NCBI GenBank assembly: GCA_017998095.1
Contig: JAGODU010000051.1
Coordinates: 1 to 25,364, forward strand
Direction of reading: 5' to 3'
Length of the DNA: 25,364 nucleotides
From: Prolixibacteraceae bacterium
GTDB lineage: Bacteria > Bacteroidota > Bacteroidia > Bacteroidales > Prolixibacteraceae
Positions 17,024-25,364 of this stretch are shown here, one piece after another (the stretch's first letter is position 1; each line of letters begins with the position of its first letter). Made by a program: the position numbers and the translations under genes. The notes below the pieces were generated by a model. It worked only from the letters and a program-made list of their open reading frames with translations. It had not been told where the DNA came from and did no database searches.

Positions 17024-18230
17024 TAAAAGAGTCCCCCTGAAAGATAGTAAATACAATCTATCCGTCAGAATGTGTCATAAGAACGATGTAATGTATCTTA
17101 AAATCGTACCTGTGACCGAGAAACAATATGAGAAGGTATTTGTAAGGAAGGCCGACGACAAGAAGAGCACCGAGTTCCGTAATGAGTGCATGGGGTTCAT
17201 TGGTAGATGTGAAAACATCTTTGCTGAGATGAAACCCTTCAACAAGAAAAGGTTTCGGGAACTGGTTTATGGTAAAGAATCCGCTAATAATGATACAAAA
17301 GTGTCACTCAAACTAATTGATCTGATTGACCGATATGTGGATGCACGGGGAACAGCCAAACTCCACACAAAGGACATGTATAAGACTGCAATCAATAAAT
17401 ACAATAGCCTGAAACCCGATATCTCAATTCTGGACATCACCCCTGCCCTGCTCATGGAATTTGAAAAGAAAATGCTTGATGACGATTTCTCACCGTTCAC
17501 GGTTTCAAGCTATATGAGACACTTGCGTAGCCTGGTAAACCATTTTATTAATGTTGATAAAGTGATCCCCAATGATTTCAAGTATCCATTTGGTAAAAAT
17601 GGAGGGTATGTAGTTAGGAAAGGGAGAAGTTTGAAATTGGTTATGTCAAATACCGAGATTAATAAAGTACTGGAACTCTTTGATTTTCAAAGTCCCGAAG
17701 AAGAGTACGCTCGAGACTGCTGGGTGCTTTCATATCTATGTAATGGCCAAAATTATCAAGATCTTTTCTGTCTTAAATGGTCTAGTATTCATGATGATTT
17801 AATCATGTTAACACGATTGAAAACGGAAAACACAACACGAAATAACTCTCGGGATATTGTAATTCCGGTTATTCCAAAACTCAGGGAGTTAATTGAAAAA
17901 ATCGGAGATAAAGACAGTCCATATGTCTTGGGGCATTTGAAGAAAGGGTATAATGATAAGAATTTAAGAAGCCAGAAGGACTGGCAACTTCAGAAGATAA
18001 GGGCTGGGCTGAACTCTATTAGTGAAAGATTAAAATTGTCCGTTCCTTTGAAAATGAAAACCGCCAGAGATTGCTATAACAATGTCTTAAAGAGAGCTGG
18101 ATGGGATCAAAATACCAGAGGTGATATGATGGGACATTCTCCAGGTAACATATTAGCGGCTCACTATGATGGAGTTATTGATAAAGAAAAGCTATTTGAA
18201 ATCAACAGTTGCCTAATTAACTTACATTAA
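16998..18230 (+). CDS. tyrosine recombinase / integrase
   Basis: 410 residues with the usual layout: N-terminal arm-binding region, SAM-like core-binding domain (~residues 105-205, including FTVSSYMRHLRSLVNHFINV), then the catalytic domain. Catalytic-box residues visible are LKTENTTR (beta Lys box), KTARDCYNNVLKRAGW (box II Arg), MMGHS (His) and AAHYDG (nucleophile Tyr). The first box reads LCNGQNYQDLFCLKW, where many relatives have an Arg before the G. I recall similar NG-type boxes in other Bacteroidota integrases, so this need not mean loss of function. The ATG at 16998 gives the normal N-terminus; an upstream ATG at 16938 lies wholly inside the xis-like gene. It presumably drives integration or excision of a local element. 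Confidence 0.9.
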   Translation: MAKFHLELDKRVPLKDSKYNLSVRMCHKNDVMYLKIVPVTEKQYEKVFVRKADDKKSTEFRNECMGFIGRCENIFAEMKPFNKKRFRELVYGKESANNDTKVSLKLIDLIDRYVDARGTAKLHTKDMYKTAINKYNSLKPDISILDITPALLMEFEKKMLDDDFSPFTVSSYMRHLRSLVNHFINVDKVIPNDFKYPFGKNGGYVVRKGRSLKLVMSNTEINKVLELFDFQSPEEEYARDCWVLSYLCNGQNYQDLFCLKWSSIHDDLIMLTRLKTENTTRNNSRDIVIPVIPKLRELIEKIGDKDSPYVLGHLKKGYNDKNLRSQKDWQLQKIRAGLNSISERLKLSVPLKMKTARDCYNNVLKRAGWDQNTRGDMMGHSPGNILAAHYDGVIDKEKLFEINSCLINLH

Positions 18231-18338
18231 ATAGAATTTTTTTTAATCTGAAGACTAGGGTTTTTGGCAACCTTAAACGATTGGTAATATAAATAAACTA
18301 ATAGGTTAATTTAAATTATGCGACCAATGTTAATTTAA

Positions 18339-19964
18339 TTAATTTTTTACACAACGAATAGCATCTCCTGTTGTTCTTAAATGTACAGTTCCCGTAACAG
18401 AGTTGCTGTCATATCGAATGTATCGTACATTTGCATTTTCATTATAAGGGGTACTGGTCCACCAGACTGCCACTAGACCAAGACTTTCAAAGGGCCCAAT
18501 ATTGCTTTGGCGAATTCCACTTGGTGGAGCATTAAAGCCGCTTCCATTATTACTTGTCTGATTATTTCCAACATTTCCGGCTATTGGATCTATTGACCAC
18601 ATGGTCGTTGAAGCTATTGATTTAGCAATATCGCTACCACTACCTCCATAACCAAATCCATTATTAGTCAAATAATTAATCAAGACCAACCATTCGGCAT
18701 CTGTCGGGACATGCCAACCATTTGGACACACATTCCTGCCACCGTTTCTTGTGACATCTATAGTATTCCAATTATATAATGCTCCATAAATTTCTCTATT
18801 TAATCCATCATTATTATACCAACAATATCCAGGTGTGGTTAATGCAGACCATGCTGATGCATCTGTTACATTTGGAATTGATGTGCCGTCATTAAATCTG
18901 GTAGTTTTAAGATTTTCTGCCATCCAGATTTGGTTACCAATTGTAACAATCTGGTAAGTATTACCATCAATATCATTCACATGATTTATTGGCTCTGTAG
19001 TAAAAACCATGTCTCCACCATAAACTGTACCTATTGAATTCACTGCTTTAATTCTGTAGTGGTAAGTTGTACTTGAAGTCAAACCCGAAAGAACAGCACT
19101 AACATTCGTACTTGCGTTTCCAGTTACTGTTCCAGGGACAGATACTACTGAATTGCCATATGAAATGGTTGTACCATATTCAAAAGTTACAATTGTGGAA
19201 AGATAGTTTGCATTAACTGATCCGTAGAGTGTTGCTCCTGTTGATGATAAACAACAAGCAGCCTGAGTTACAGCAACAGGAGCACTGCCAAATGTTGTGA
19301 ATGTCATATCATCACCATAGGTTGTTCCAATACTATTTTCAGTCTTTATTCTATAATGATACGTGGTTCCAGGAGATAATCCTGAGATATTGACAGTTAC
19401 ATTTATAATGTTATTACCTGTAAAAGGGTTTTGGATTGGTGTAGCAGTCTGTCCATAACTAGTTGTTGCACCATATTCGAAGGTCACGGTTGTTGAAAGG
19501 TAATTCGGATTTACAGTACCATTCAAATTAGCTTCAGTACTAGAAATATTTGTTGCAGGTTGAGTTAAACCCGCTGGAGCTAATCCCAAGGTGGTAAATG
19601 AGATATCGGCACCATAAGCAGTACCTACTGAGTTTGTTGCATATGCTCTTATATGATAAGTTGTCCCTCCTGAAAGGTCTGTAAGATTACTTACAAATTG
19701 GCCAATGCTTCCACCGTCGATGGTCTTTGAATCGCCTAATGAAGGATTTGTAATGGTACTCCAGCATACTCCACTTGCGGAAATTGTAGCGCCTCCATCA
19801 TCCGTGATAGTCCCACCACTTGTAGCAGTCGATACAGTAATATTTGTTGCCGGTGTGGTTGAAACTATTGGTAATTGCGGTGGATCCTCTTTTTTACAGC
19901 TACTAAAAAGTTGTAAAATTAGCAAAATTAAGACCGTAGGATAATTGCAGATTCTTTTATTCAT
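18339..19964 (-). CDS. FISUMP-domain lipoprotein with two Fn3-like repeats
   Basis: 541 residues. A lipoprotein signal (LILLILQLFSSC, lipid-attached C23) is followed by KKEDPP, so export and membrane anchoring, possibly surface display, are expected. Residues ~24-127 form a divergent module with GGTITDDGGATISASGVCWS. Two 99-residue Fn3-like repeats follow (128-325; TFEYG...SYG...G...ISGL.PGTTYHYRIK). The C-terminus from ~330 is a Fibrobacter succinogenes major paralogous domain: DIDGNTYQIVTIGNQIWMAE, NLKTTRFNDG, YCWYNND, YGALYNW, CPNGWHVPTDAEW, and final IRCVKN. FISUMP resembles C-type-lectin-like formylglycine-family folds, but its ligand is not known. It is the next gene downstream of a longer paralogue on the same strand, 130 nt away. 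Confidence 0.92.
   Translation of the reverse strand: MNKRICNYPTVLILLILQLFSSCKKEDPPQLPIVSTTPATNITVSTATSGGTITDDGGATISASGVCWSTITNPSLGDSKTIDGGSIGQFVSNLTDLSGGTTYHIRAYATNSVGTAYGADISFTTLGLAPAGLTQPATNISSTEANLNGTVNPNYLSTTVTFEYGATTSYGQTATPIQNPFTGNNIINVTVNISGLSPGTTYHYRIKTENSIGTTYGDDMTFTTFGSAPVAVTQAACCLSSTGATLYGSVNANYLSTIVTFEYGTTISYGNSVVSVPGTVTGNASTNVSAVLSGLTSSTTYHYRIKAVNSIGTVYGGDMVFTTEPINHVNDIDGNTYQIVTIGNQIWMAENLKTTRFNDGTSIPNVTDASAWSALTTPGYCWYNNDGLNREIYGALYNWNTIDVTRNGGRNVCPNGWHVPTDAEWLVLINYLTNNGFGYGGSGSDIAKSIASTTMWSIDPIAGNVGNNQTSNNGSGFNAPPSGIRQSNIGPFESLGLVAVWWTSTPYNENANVRYIRYDSNSVTGTVHLRTTGDAIRCVKN
18990..19583 (-). repeat. two tandem 297-bp Fn3-like coding repeats
   Basis: Two 99-codon units encode LAPAGLTQPATNISST... 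and SAPVAVTQAACCLSST..., each with TTVTFEYG/TIVTFEYG, TYHYRIK and T.YG.DM.FTT at the same register. They match the five units of the neighbouring gene. The second copy carries an unusual CC pair. Confidence 0.85.
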
Positions 19965-20094
19965 TACAAATTTTTCTTATATTCAGATCTATCAGTCTTA
20001 TTAAACAGTAGAATTAATTTTAGCTTAATGGGTAAAGAATATCTTAGGACCATTATCACTATATTATTTTAAGATCAGCCACTGACCTATATTT

Positions 20095-22539
20095 TTATTC
20101 GTTTTTGACACATCGAACAGAAAGTCCAACGTTTAGTGCTCCGGCACCATAATCTGCTCTTACCTGGTTAAAATGAACAGCATAAGCCCCAACCCAGTCT
20201 GGGATGGATTCAGAAGACAGGAAATTTGCATGTTCACCTAATTGAAAGAATATGTCAGCACGGTGACCTCCAGGTAATGCAGAAAATCCGCTTTCATTTG
20301 TTGCTCCTGTATTGGGACTTAACCAATGTGTTAATCCGACTGTTTTCATTTTCCCGCCAGCCACATCAAGTCCACCCAGATAATCTATCAGAACAAACCA
20401 TTCAGCATTGTTTGGCACATGCCAGCCAATCGGGCAAAGTTTGCCTGTAGCAGCGGTGTACCAATTATATAAAGCTCCATATACGTCGCCATAGGTACTC
20501 CTGTCATTATTATACCAACAATATGCGGGTGTTGTTAAAGCATCCCAGTTTGACTGATCTGCAACTATTGGAATAGGACTATTATCATTATATCTGGTTG
20601 TTTTTAAGTTTTCAGCCATCCAAATCTGAGAGCCAATGGTCACCGTTCTATAAGAGTTACCCTCCACATCAGAGATAGTATAGGCAAATGTCCTATCATT
20701 ACCATATGTTGTTCCCAAAATATTTATTGCTCTTACTCGAAAGTGATAAGTAATTCCTGCTGTTAGACCGGAAATAGTGGCGCTTACATTTGTATTTGAG
20801 TTTCCTGACAACGGACTTTGGGTAGCATTTACTGTATTCCCATAGCTGGTCGATGTCCCATACTCAAATGTTATCGTGGTTGGGAAATAGTTGGGATTAA
20901 CTGTTGCATTTAAAACAGCGTCATTTGTAGAAATATTTGTGGCAGGCTGTGTTAAGCAGTAAGGAGCTGAGCCAAGGGTGGTAAATGTCAAATCGTTTCC
21001 GTTTAAAGTACCAAGTGAATTAACAGCCTTTACTCTGAAATGATATGTGGTGCCCGGTGCTAAGCCTGTAATAATCGAGCTCGTACCGGAGCTAACATTT
21101 CCTGTTAATTGACTGGGTGTAGCAGAAGCCAACTGACCATAGCTTGTTGTAAGCCCATATTCAAATGTGACTGTTGTAGGTAAATAATTGGGATTTACTG
21201 ATGCATTAAGGGTTGCGCCAGTTGTTGAAATATTTGTAGCAGGTTGTGTCACACCTGTTGGTTGCTGCCCCTGCGTAACGAAATACATATCAGTTCCATA
21301 ACTTGTTCCCACTGAATTTACAGCTTTAACCCTGAAATGATAGGTTGAACCAGGATTCAGACCAGTCAGACTGATGTTTACATTAGTATCGCCATTCCCT
21401 GACACGGGACTTTGAACAGCAGTTGCAACGCTGCCGTAACTAGTTGTAGGACCATATTCAAAGGTAACTGTGGTAGGGAAATTTCTGGCATTTATAATAC
21501 CGTTAAGGATTACACTACCTGTGGTAACGTTACTTGCGGACACTGTTGTTGCCAAGGGGACTTCACCCGATGTCATAAATGACATATCACTTCCATAAAC
21601 AGTTCCTAACGAATTGACGGCCTTTATCCTGAAATGATATGTCGTACCGGGTGTTAATCCTGAAACCACAGCGCTAACGGCAGAGGTGTTATTCCCTGTA
21701 AGGGTGCCTGGGGTTGCAGCGATTGAATTGCCATACGAAGCGGTTAGTCCATACTCAAAAGTAACAGTGGTTGAAGCAGAATTTGGATTCACTGTTCCAT
21801 TAAGGGTAGCTCCGGTCGAAGATAGAGAAGATGTGGTCTGAGTTACAACAATAGGAGCCTGACCCGAAGTGGTGAAGGTCATATCATCGCCATATGTTGT
21901 ACCAAGGCTGTTTACTGTTTTAATCCTGTAATGATATGTCACCCCTGCTGATAATCCTGAAATACTGGCCGAAACATTGGTAATGCTATTCCCATCAACA
22001 GGAGACGGATATGCTGTGACAGACTGTCCATAACTGGTGGAAATCCCGTATTCAAACGTAACAGTAGTTGAAAGATAGTTGGCGTTAACAGTTCCATTGA
22101 GTGTTACTCCCGTTGCCGAATTATTGGTTACTGGCTGGGTGAGACTTATGGGTGCAAGGCCAAGGGTAGTAAATGACATATCTGCTCCATATGCAGTACC
22201 GGCAGAATTTGTGGCATAGGCTCTGATGTGGTAGATTGTTCCTCCCTCCAGGCCTGTAAGATTACTTATATACTGGCCAATCGAGCCCCCATCTACCGTC
22301 TTTGAACCATCAGTTGTAGGATTGGAATTAACTCCCCAGCATACTCCGTTTGCCGTAATGGTAGCCCCTCCATCTGAAGTTATTGTTCCACCACTGGTTG
22401 CTGTTGATACGGTAACTTCAGTTGCCGGAGTTGTTGAAACAACAGGTAATTCAACAGGATCTTCTTTTCTGCACCCTTGTGTAATAAATAGGAAAATACA
22501 TATTGCACTAGCAGAATAAAATTTAAATGTTGTTTTCAT
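20095..22539 (-). CDS. FISUMP-domain lipoprotein with five Fn3-like repeats
   Basis: 814 residues from the ATG at 22537-22539. A frame extending to 22635 would put 32 residues ahead of a good lipoprotein signal (MKTTFKFYSASAICIFLFIT, then QGC with C23), so the internal ATG is chosen. Residues 24-127 match the N-terminal module of the neighbouring paralogue. Residues 128-622 are five consecutive 99-residue Fn3-like repeats, a rod likely to project the C-terminal FISUMP domain (EGNSYRTVTIGSQIWMAENL, YCWYNND, YGALYNW, CPIGWHVPNNAEW, LSVRCVKNE). A surface adhesion or ligand-binding role is plausible but not demonstrated. Together with 18339-19964 it is a clear tandem duplication that then differed in repeat number. 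Confidence 0.92.
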   Translation of the reverse strand: MKTTFKFYSASAICIFLFITQGCRKEDPVELPVVSTTPATEVTVSTATSGGTITSDGGATITANGVCWGVNSNPTTDGSKTVDGGSIGQYISNLTGLEGGTIYHIRAYATNSAGTAYGADMSFTTLGLAPISLTQPVTNNSATGVTLNGTVNANYLSTTVTFEYGISTSYGQSVTAYPSPVDGNSITNVSASISGLSAGVTYHYRIKTVNSLGTTYGDDMTFTTSGQAPIVVTQTTSSLSSTGATLNGTVNPNSASTTVTFEYGLTASYGNSIAATPGTLTGNNTSAVSAVVSGLTPGTTYHFRIKAVNSLGTVYGSDMSFMTSGEVPLATTVSASNVTTGSVILNGIINARNFPTTVTFEYGPTTSYGSVATAVQSPVSGNGDTNVNISLTGLNPGSTYHFRVKAVNSVGTSYGTDMYFVTQGQQPTGVTQPATNISTTGATLNASVNPNYLPTTVTFEYGLTTSYGQLASATPSQLTGNVSSGTSSIITGLAPGTTYHFRVKAVNSLGTLNGNDLTFTTLGSAPYCLTQPATNISTNDAVLNATVNPNYFPTTITFEYGTSTSYGNTVNATQSPLSGNSNTNVSATISGLTAGITYHFRVRAINILGTTYGNDRTFAYTISDVEGNSYRTVTIGSQIWMAENLKTTRYNDNSPIPIVADQSNWDALTTPAYCWYNNDRSTYGDVYGALYNWYTAATGKLCPIGWHVPNNAEWFVLIDYLGGLDVAGGKMKTVGLTHWLSPNTGATNESGFSALPGGHRADIFFQLGEHANFLSSESIPDWVGAYAVHFNQVRADYGAGALNVGLSVRCVKNE
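20674..22158 (-). repeat. five tandem 297-bp Fn3-like coding repeats
   Basis: Five exact-length units of 99 codons (residues 128-622) start with LAPISLT, QAPIVVT, EVPLATT, QQPTGVT and SAPYCLT. Each has TFEYG at unit position ~34 and TYH(Y/F)R(I/V) near 74. The fixed length without indels suggests expansion by recombination between units. Confidence 0.9.
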
Positions 22540-22705
22540 GGATTCATTGGTATTGAATGAATGGATAAATGAAGTAATGCTGATCATACTCGAATATATT
22601 GTTTTATAACAATAAAATAAAGTTGAGTTTCCCATCGTAAGGTTTTTGGAAATTTCCGTTATGAGAGACGAAAAAGTATTAAAGGATTTCAGGAAAAGGG
22701 GTTAA

Positions 22706-25364
22706 TCATTTTAATCTTTTGACCAGGAGATTTATGACAACCTGAGTTCCACTGGGAGTATCCTTATCAAATAAATCATAAATGGTAATTTTGTGCTTAT
22801 CAGTGTGATACATTGCATTAAGTAGAATCAGTCTCTGTTTAATTATTTTGAGACCTTTACCATTATGGCCATTATTATCTGATGTTTTTGCAGCTTCCCT
22901 TCCAACACCATTATCTTCAACAATGACTGAAAGCACATCGCCAATCAGATTAAAATCCACTTTAATTATGCCTTTGCCTGATTTTCTTCTGATGCCATGT
23001 TTAATGGCATTCTCAATAAGAGGTTGAATAAGCATTGGAGGAATCATAATGCTTGAATCTCCAACCTCATTATTGAAATATACCTGGAGTTTATTACTAA
23101 ATCTGATTCTTTCAATGTCCACATATTTTTGAAGGAATTCTATTTCGCTTGTTAGGTTAATATACTCCTCTGAAGCATTTTCAAGGTTGGTTCTTATTAT
23201 GCTTGCCAATTCTCCAAGATATTTAAGGGATTCCCCGGTATTCTTATTTATGATAAGACTCTGTATTGCCGTAAGAGCATTAAAAATAAAATGAGGATTC
23301 ATCTGAATCTGAAGAGACCTTAGCTGTAATTCCGAGTTGCTGATTATTAACCGGGATTTCTCTTCATGTTGACTCCTAACTAACTTAATCCGTAACTTTA
23401 CAAAAAGGCTTACAAAGGATAATAATACTATCAGGCATGTTATAATAAACCAGCCAGAGTACCAAAATGGAGGCCTAACAGCAAATTGAAGAGTCTTAAC
23501 AAATGCAGACCTATTTTCAATGTTGCTTCCTTCAAGGGATATCCTATAATTCCCAGGTCTTAAGGATTGAAGCACTACCTGGTTTCCCGTAATCCAATTA
23601 CCTTCGTTGATCCTGTACCGGTATCTTAAATTTCCACTTACAGGGTACTTAATAACATTAAAAAGAAAAGAAACCTGTTTTTGATTATACCTTAGAATCC
23701 TGTTTTCAAGCCATGCCGGAGATTCGCTTGCTCCATTAATAAGAAGATTTTTTATGTTTAAATACTCAGGGGAGCGGCTATAAAAACTTGTATCAATTGA
23801 TATTACCTCATGTGAAGTTTGAAGATATATTTTGTCTTTTCCATCATAAACAGGTGATCCAGCTGAAATATAATTGTAGCCGTTATAACTATTATAGAAA
23901 TAATCTATTGCCGGTTGATCAGAATTGAGATTCTCGTAACTGATTACGTTCAATCCTTTATTTGTTCCAATTAGAAGATATGCACCATTGAATTTAATCC
24001 ATTTGCAGGTATTACCTTGTAGTCCTGCTAGGCTGAGGTTAATTTCTCTTTTTATTAATAATGAATCCGAAAAAACTATATTGTAAAGAAAACAGTTTGT
24101 AGAAGAACACCAAATATTTCCTTCTTTGTCAATGTCAATCCCAGTAAGGAATTGATCGATATCAGAATTTTCTTCGGAAAGCCTAAAAACCTCATTGTTA
24201 TTAATTGCATATACCCCTTTTGATGGGGAAAGGCAATACATTACCCCCTTTGATTCTTTAATATCAGTGATATCCAAAACCTCCCCTCCAGGACCAGAAA
24301 GAACGGTCCATGCTAAAGAATCCTTGATTGATGGGTAAAATCTTAATGGAGAATAATTAATATATGAATAGATACTTTTACTATTTATGGTCCCGATGAT
24401 ACCTGCTGCCAAAGGGAGATAAGACTTCATGTCAGGCACTGAAATTGCACCCCTTTGCGTGCTGACGAATAACTTTCCCCAACATTCCTGGAATGAATCT
24501 AGTCCAGTAAAATGGGCATGATCAAAAACCAGATAAGGAATCTTTTTAGGATCCTGAGTATATTTATTAAACCAATAATTGATTCTTGACATCACCTGAT
24601 CTTTCGATAAAATAGTAACAACCTTACTATTGCTTTGATGAAAAATTCCTTTATCAGTTAGTATCAATAATGAATCACCTGCAAAACCAATATCCAAAAT
24701 TGTCTTATCGCTACCTATCTCAAAATATTCAAAAGGTGATTTAAAAAGAGCAGTCAGGCCATTGTCTCTTGCTATCCAGATAATATTTGATAAAGAATCG
24801 CAAAGGATTGAGTTTACACTTTCATTATTTTGCTCTATTGGTAAAGGACTTGCAACATTTTTCTTCGGATCATAAATAACGATATTTCCAATAAATCTGC
24901 CTTCTCCAAATCCTCCAATCAGGATTCTATCATTCTCATATTGAGAATATCTCCATATAAACATCGAAGTATTTATCTCACTCTTATGATATTGTACATG
25001 AGGATCATACGGGTTGTACCTTGAGATACGGTTATACAAGCCTCCATAAAGTGTATCCCCAACTAGAATACATGAATACCCTCCTTCCCTAAAAATGATA
25101 TTTTCGGAATAAGCATTCCCGAGATCGCTTAAATTCAGATGCAATCTATAAATCCCCTCATCCGCCACTGAAAAAAATATCAGAGAATCCCTGCCTGTAA
25201 TTTCAGAAACAACTTTTTTATCAGGCTCCACAGTTTGAACCGGGATATTAATCAGAACCGAATCCTCCAGAACAAAAAGCCCATTGTCTGTACCTATAAT
25301 GAGTCTGTCATAAAACCTTGAATAAAACAACTTTCGGATTATATTCTTTTGTTTATTCGGAAAG
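22706..25364 (-). CDS. two-component sensor (beta-propeller, Y_Y_Y, LytS-type histidine kinase), 5' end outside the window
   Basis: The frame is open to the window edge. A TTG at 25330 lies inside the propeller sequence and is not a credible start, so the entry is partial. From the N-terminus: a Reg_prop-like beta-propeller (NGLFVLED, IIWIARDNGL, GNIWCSS, LLIGTNKGLNVI), and a Y_Y_Y-type domain (RYRYRINEGNWITGNQVVLQ, LRPGNYRISLEG). One membrane segment follows (GWFIITCLIVLLSFVSLFV), then a coiled linker. The kinase is of the LytS/His_kinase family: QMNPHFIFNAL (phospho-acceptor His codon at 23291-23293), LIENAIKHG N box, VEDNGVGRE G1 box, and KGLKIIKQRL. The propeller should sit outside the membrane and sense a ligand. 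No LytTR response regulator is in view; it may lie upstream. It precedes the FISUMP lipoprotein genes on the same strand by 166 nt. Confidence 0.92.
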   Translation of the reverse strand, partial: FPNKQKNIIRKLFYSRFYDRLIIGTDNGLFVLEDSVLINIPVQTVEPDKKVVSEITGRDSLIFFSVADEGIYRLHLNLSDLGNAYSENIIFREGGYSCILVGDTLYGGLYNRISRYNPYDPHVQYHKSEINTSMFIWRYSQYENDRILIGGFGEGRFIGNIVIYDPKKNVASPLPIEQNNESVNSILCDSLSNIIWIARDNGLTALFKSPFEYFEIGSDKTILDIGFAGDSLLILTDKGIFHQSNSKVVTILSKDQVMSRINYWFNKYTQDPKKIPYLVFDHAHFTGLDSFQECWGKLFVSTQRGAISVPDMKSYLPLAAGIIGTINSKSIYSYINYSPLRFYPSIKDSLAWTVLSGPGGEVLDITDIKESKGVMYCLSPSKGVYAINNNEVFRLSEENSDIDQFLTGIDIDKEGNIWCSSTNCFLYNIVFSDSLLIKREINLSLAGLQGNTCKWIKFNGAYLLIGTNKGLNVISYENLNSDQPAIDYFYNSYNGYNYISAGSPVYDGKDKIYLQTSHEVISIDTSFYSRSPEYLNIKNLLINGASESPAWLENRILRYNQKQVSFLFNVIKYPVSGNLRYRYRINEGNWITGNQVVLQSLRPGNYRISLEGSNIENRSAFVKTLQFAVRPPFWYSGWFIITCLIVLLSFVSLFVKLRIKLVRSQHEEKSRLIISNSELQLRSLQIQMNPHFIFNALTAIQSLIINKNTGESLKYLGELASIIRTNLENASEEYINLTSEIEFLQKYVDIERIRFSNKLQVYFNNEVGDSSIMIPPMLIQPLIENAIKHGIRRKSGKGIIKVDFNLIGDVLSVIVEDNGVGREAAKTSDNNGHNGKGLKIIKQRLILLNAMYHTDKHKITIYDLFDKDTPSGTQVVINLLVKRLK

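Noticed and set aside
18231..18338. Weak stem (AGGG...CCTT) between the convergent recombinase and lipoprotein genes as a terminator
   Set aside because: The pairing is short with mismatches, and no T-run follows on either strand in the right place.
18990..22158. Regular ~300-bp repetition considered as a CRISPR-like or non-coding satellite array
   Set aside because: The 297-bp unit stays in one reading frame and encodes Fn3-like domains, with no short repeats or unique spacers.
22540..22635. N-terminal extension of the larger FISUMP lipoprotein
   Set aside because: The extra 32 codons precede a complete lipoprotein signal peptide, which must be at the N-terminus to work. The start at 22539 is preferred.

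Overview
The window looks like a low-GC Bacteroidota chromosome, probably Bacteroidales-like. The signs are two lipoproteins ending in Fibrobacter succinogenes major paralogous (FISUMP) domains, a one-piece beta-propeller/Y_Y_Y/LytS-type sensor kinase, a Bacteroidota-type tyrosine recombinase with a small HTH gene in front of it, and starts without strong Shine-Dalgarno sequences. The first ~18 kb reads as a mobile/defence-type accessory region. The last ~7 kb reads as a cell-surface and signalling region.

Layout, left to right. (1) 3-542: the 3' end of a DUF4314-like gene, then a convergent small hypothetical gene. (2) 804-6719, minus strand: a Type III-like restriction-modification operon. 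The order is methyltransferase (5' end missing, no usable start), then a helicase-nuclease restriction subunit (overlapping the methyltransferase by 4 nt), then a small protein with an N-terminal HEPN-like RNxxxH motif and a C-terminal CBS-like region. (3) 6736-9426: a complete IS21-family element (istA, istB, tandem terminal repeats, a possible 5-bp AGTCC target duplication) beside the broken end of the methyltransferase. (4) 9458-15065, plus strand: a two-gene unit. A 1666-residue protein fuses a Vsr/DUF559-like PD-(D/E)XK nuclease to a RecQ-type helicase. An 8-nt overlap joins it to a 204-residue coiled-coil protein with one C-terminal membrane anchor. This pair is the best candidate in the window for a poorly described defence or DNA-processing system. 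(5) 15260-16429, minus strand: a protein made of about ten Trp-rich repeats of ~25 residues. (6) 16796-18230, plus strand: an excisionase-like HTH protein overlapping a tyrosine recombinase, with a terminator-like hairpin upstream.

(7) 18339-22539, minus strand: two paralogous lipoproteins. Each has one divergent N-terminal module, then 99-residue Fn3-like repeats (two copies in one protein, five in the other), then a FISUMP domain. (8) 22706 to the window edge, minus strand: a sensor kinase whose 5' end lies outside the window. It has a propeller, a Y_Y_Y domain, one membrane segment, and the HisKA/HATPase of the LytS family.

How the parts may work together. The restriction subunit of a Type III-like system normally needs its Mod partner, so losing the Mod N-terminus probably silences restriction without poisoning the host. 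The nuclease-helicase and its membrane-anchored partner are translationally coupled and probably act in one complex. The recombinase suggests that at least part of the cluster arrived on an integrative element, but no att repeats could be identified. All functional assignments come from motif recognition by eye; no database search was run.
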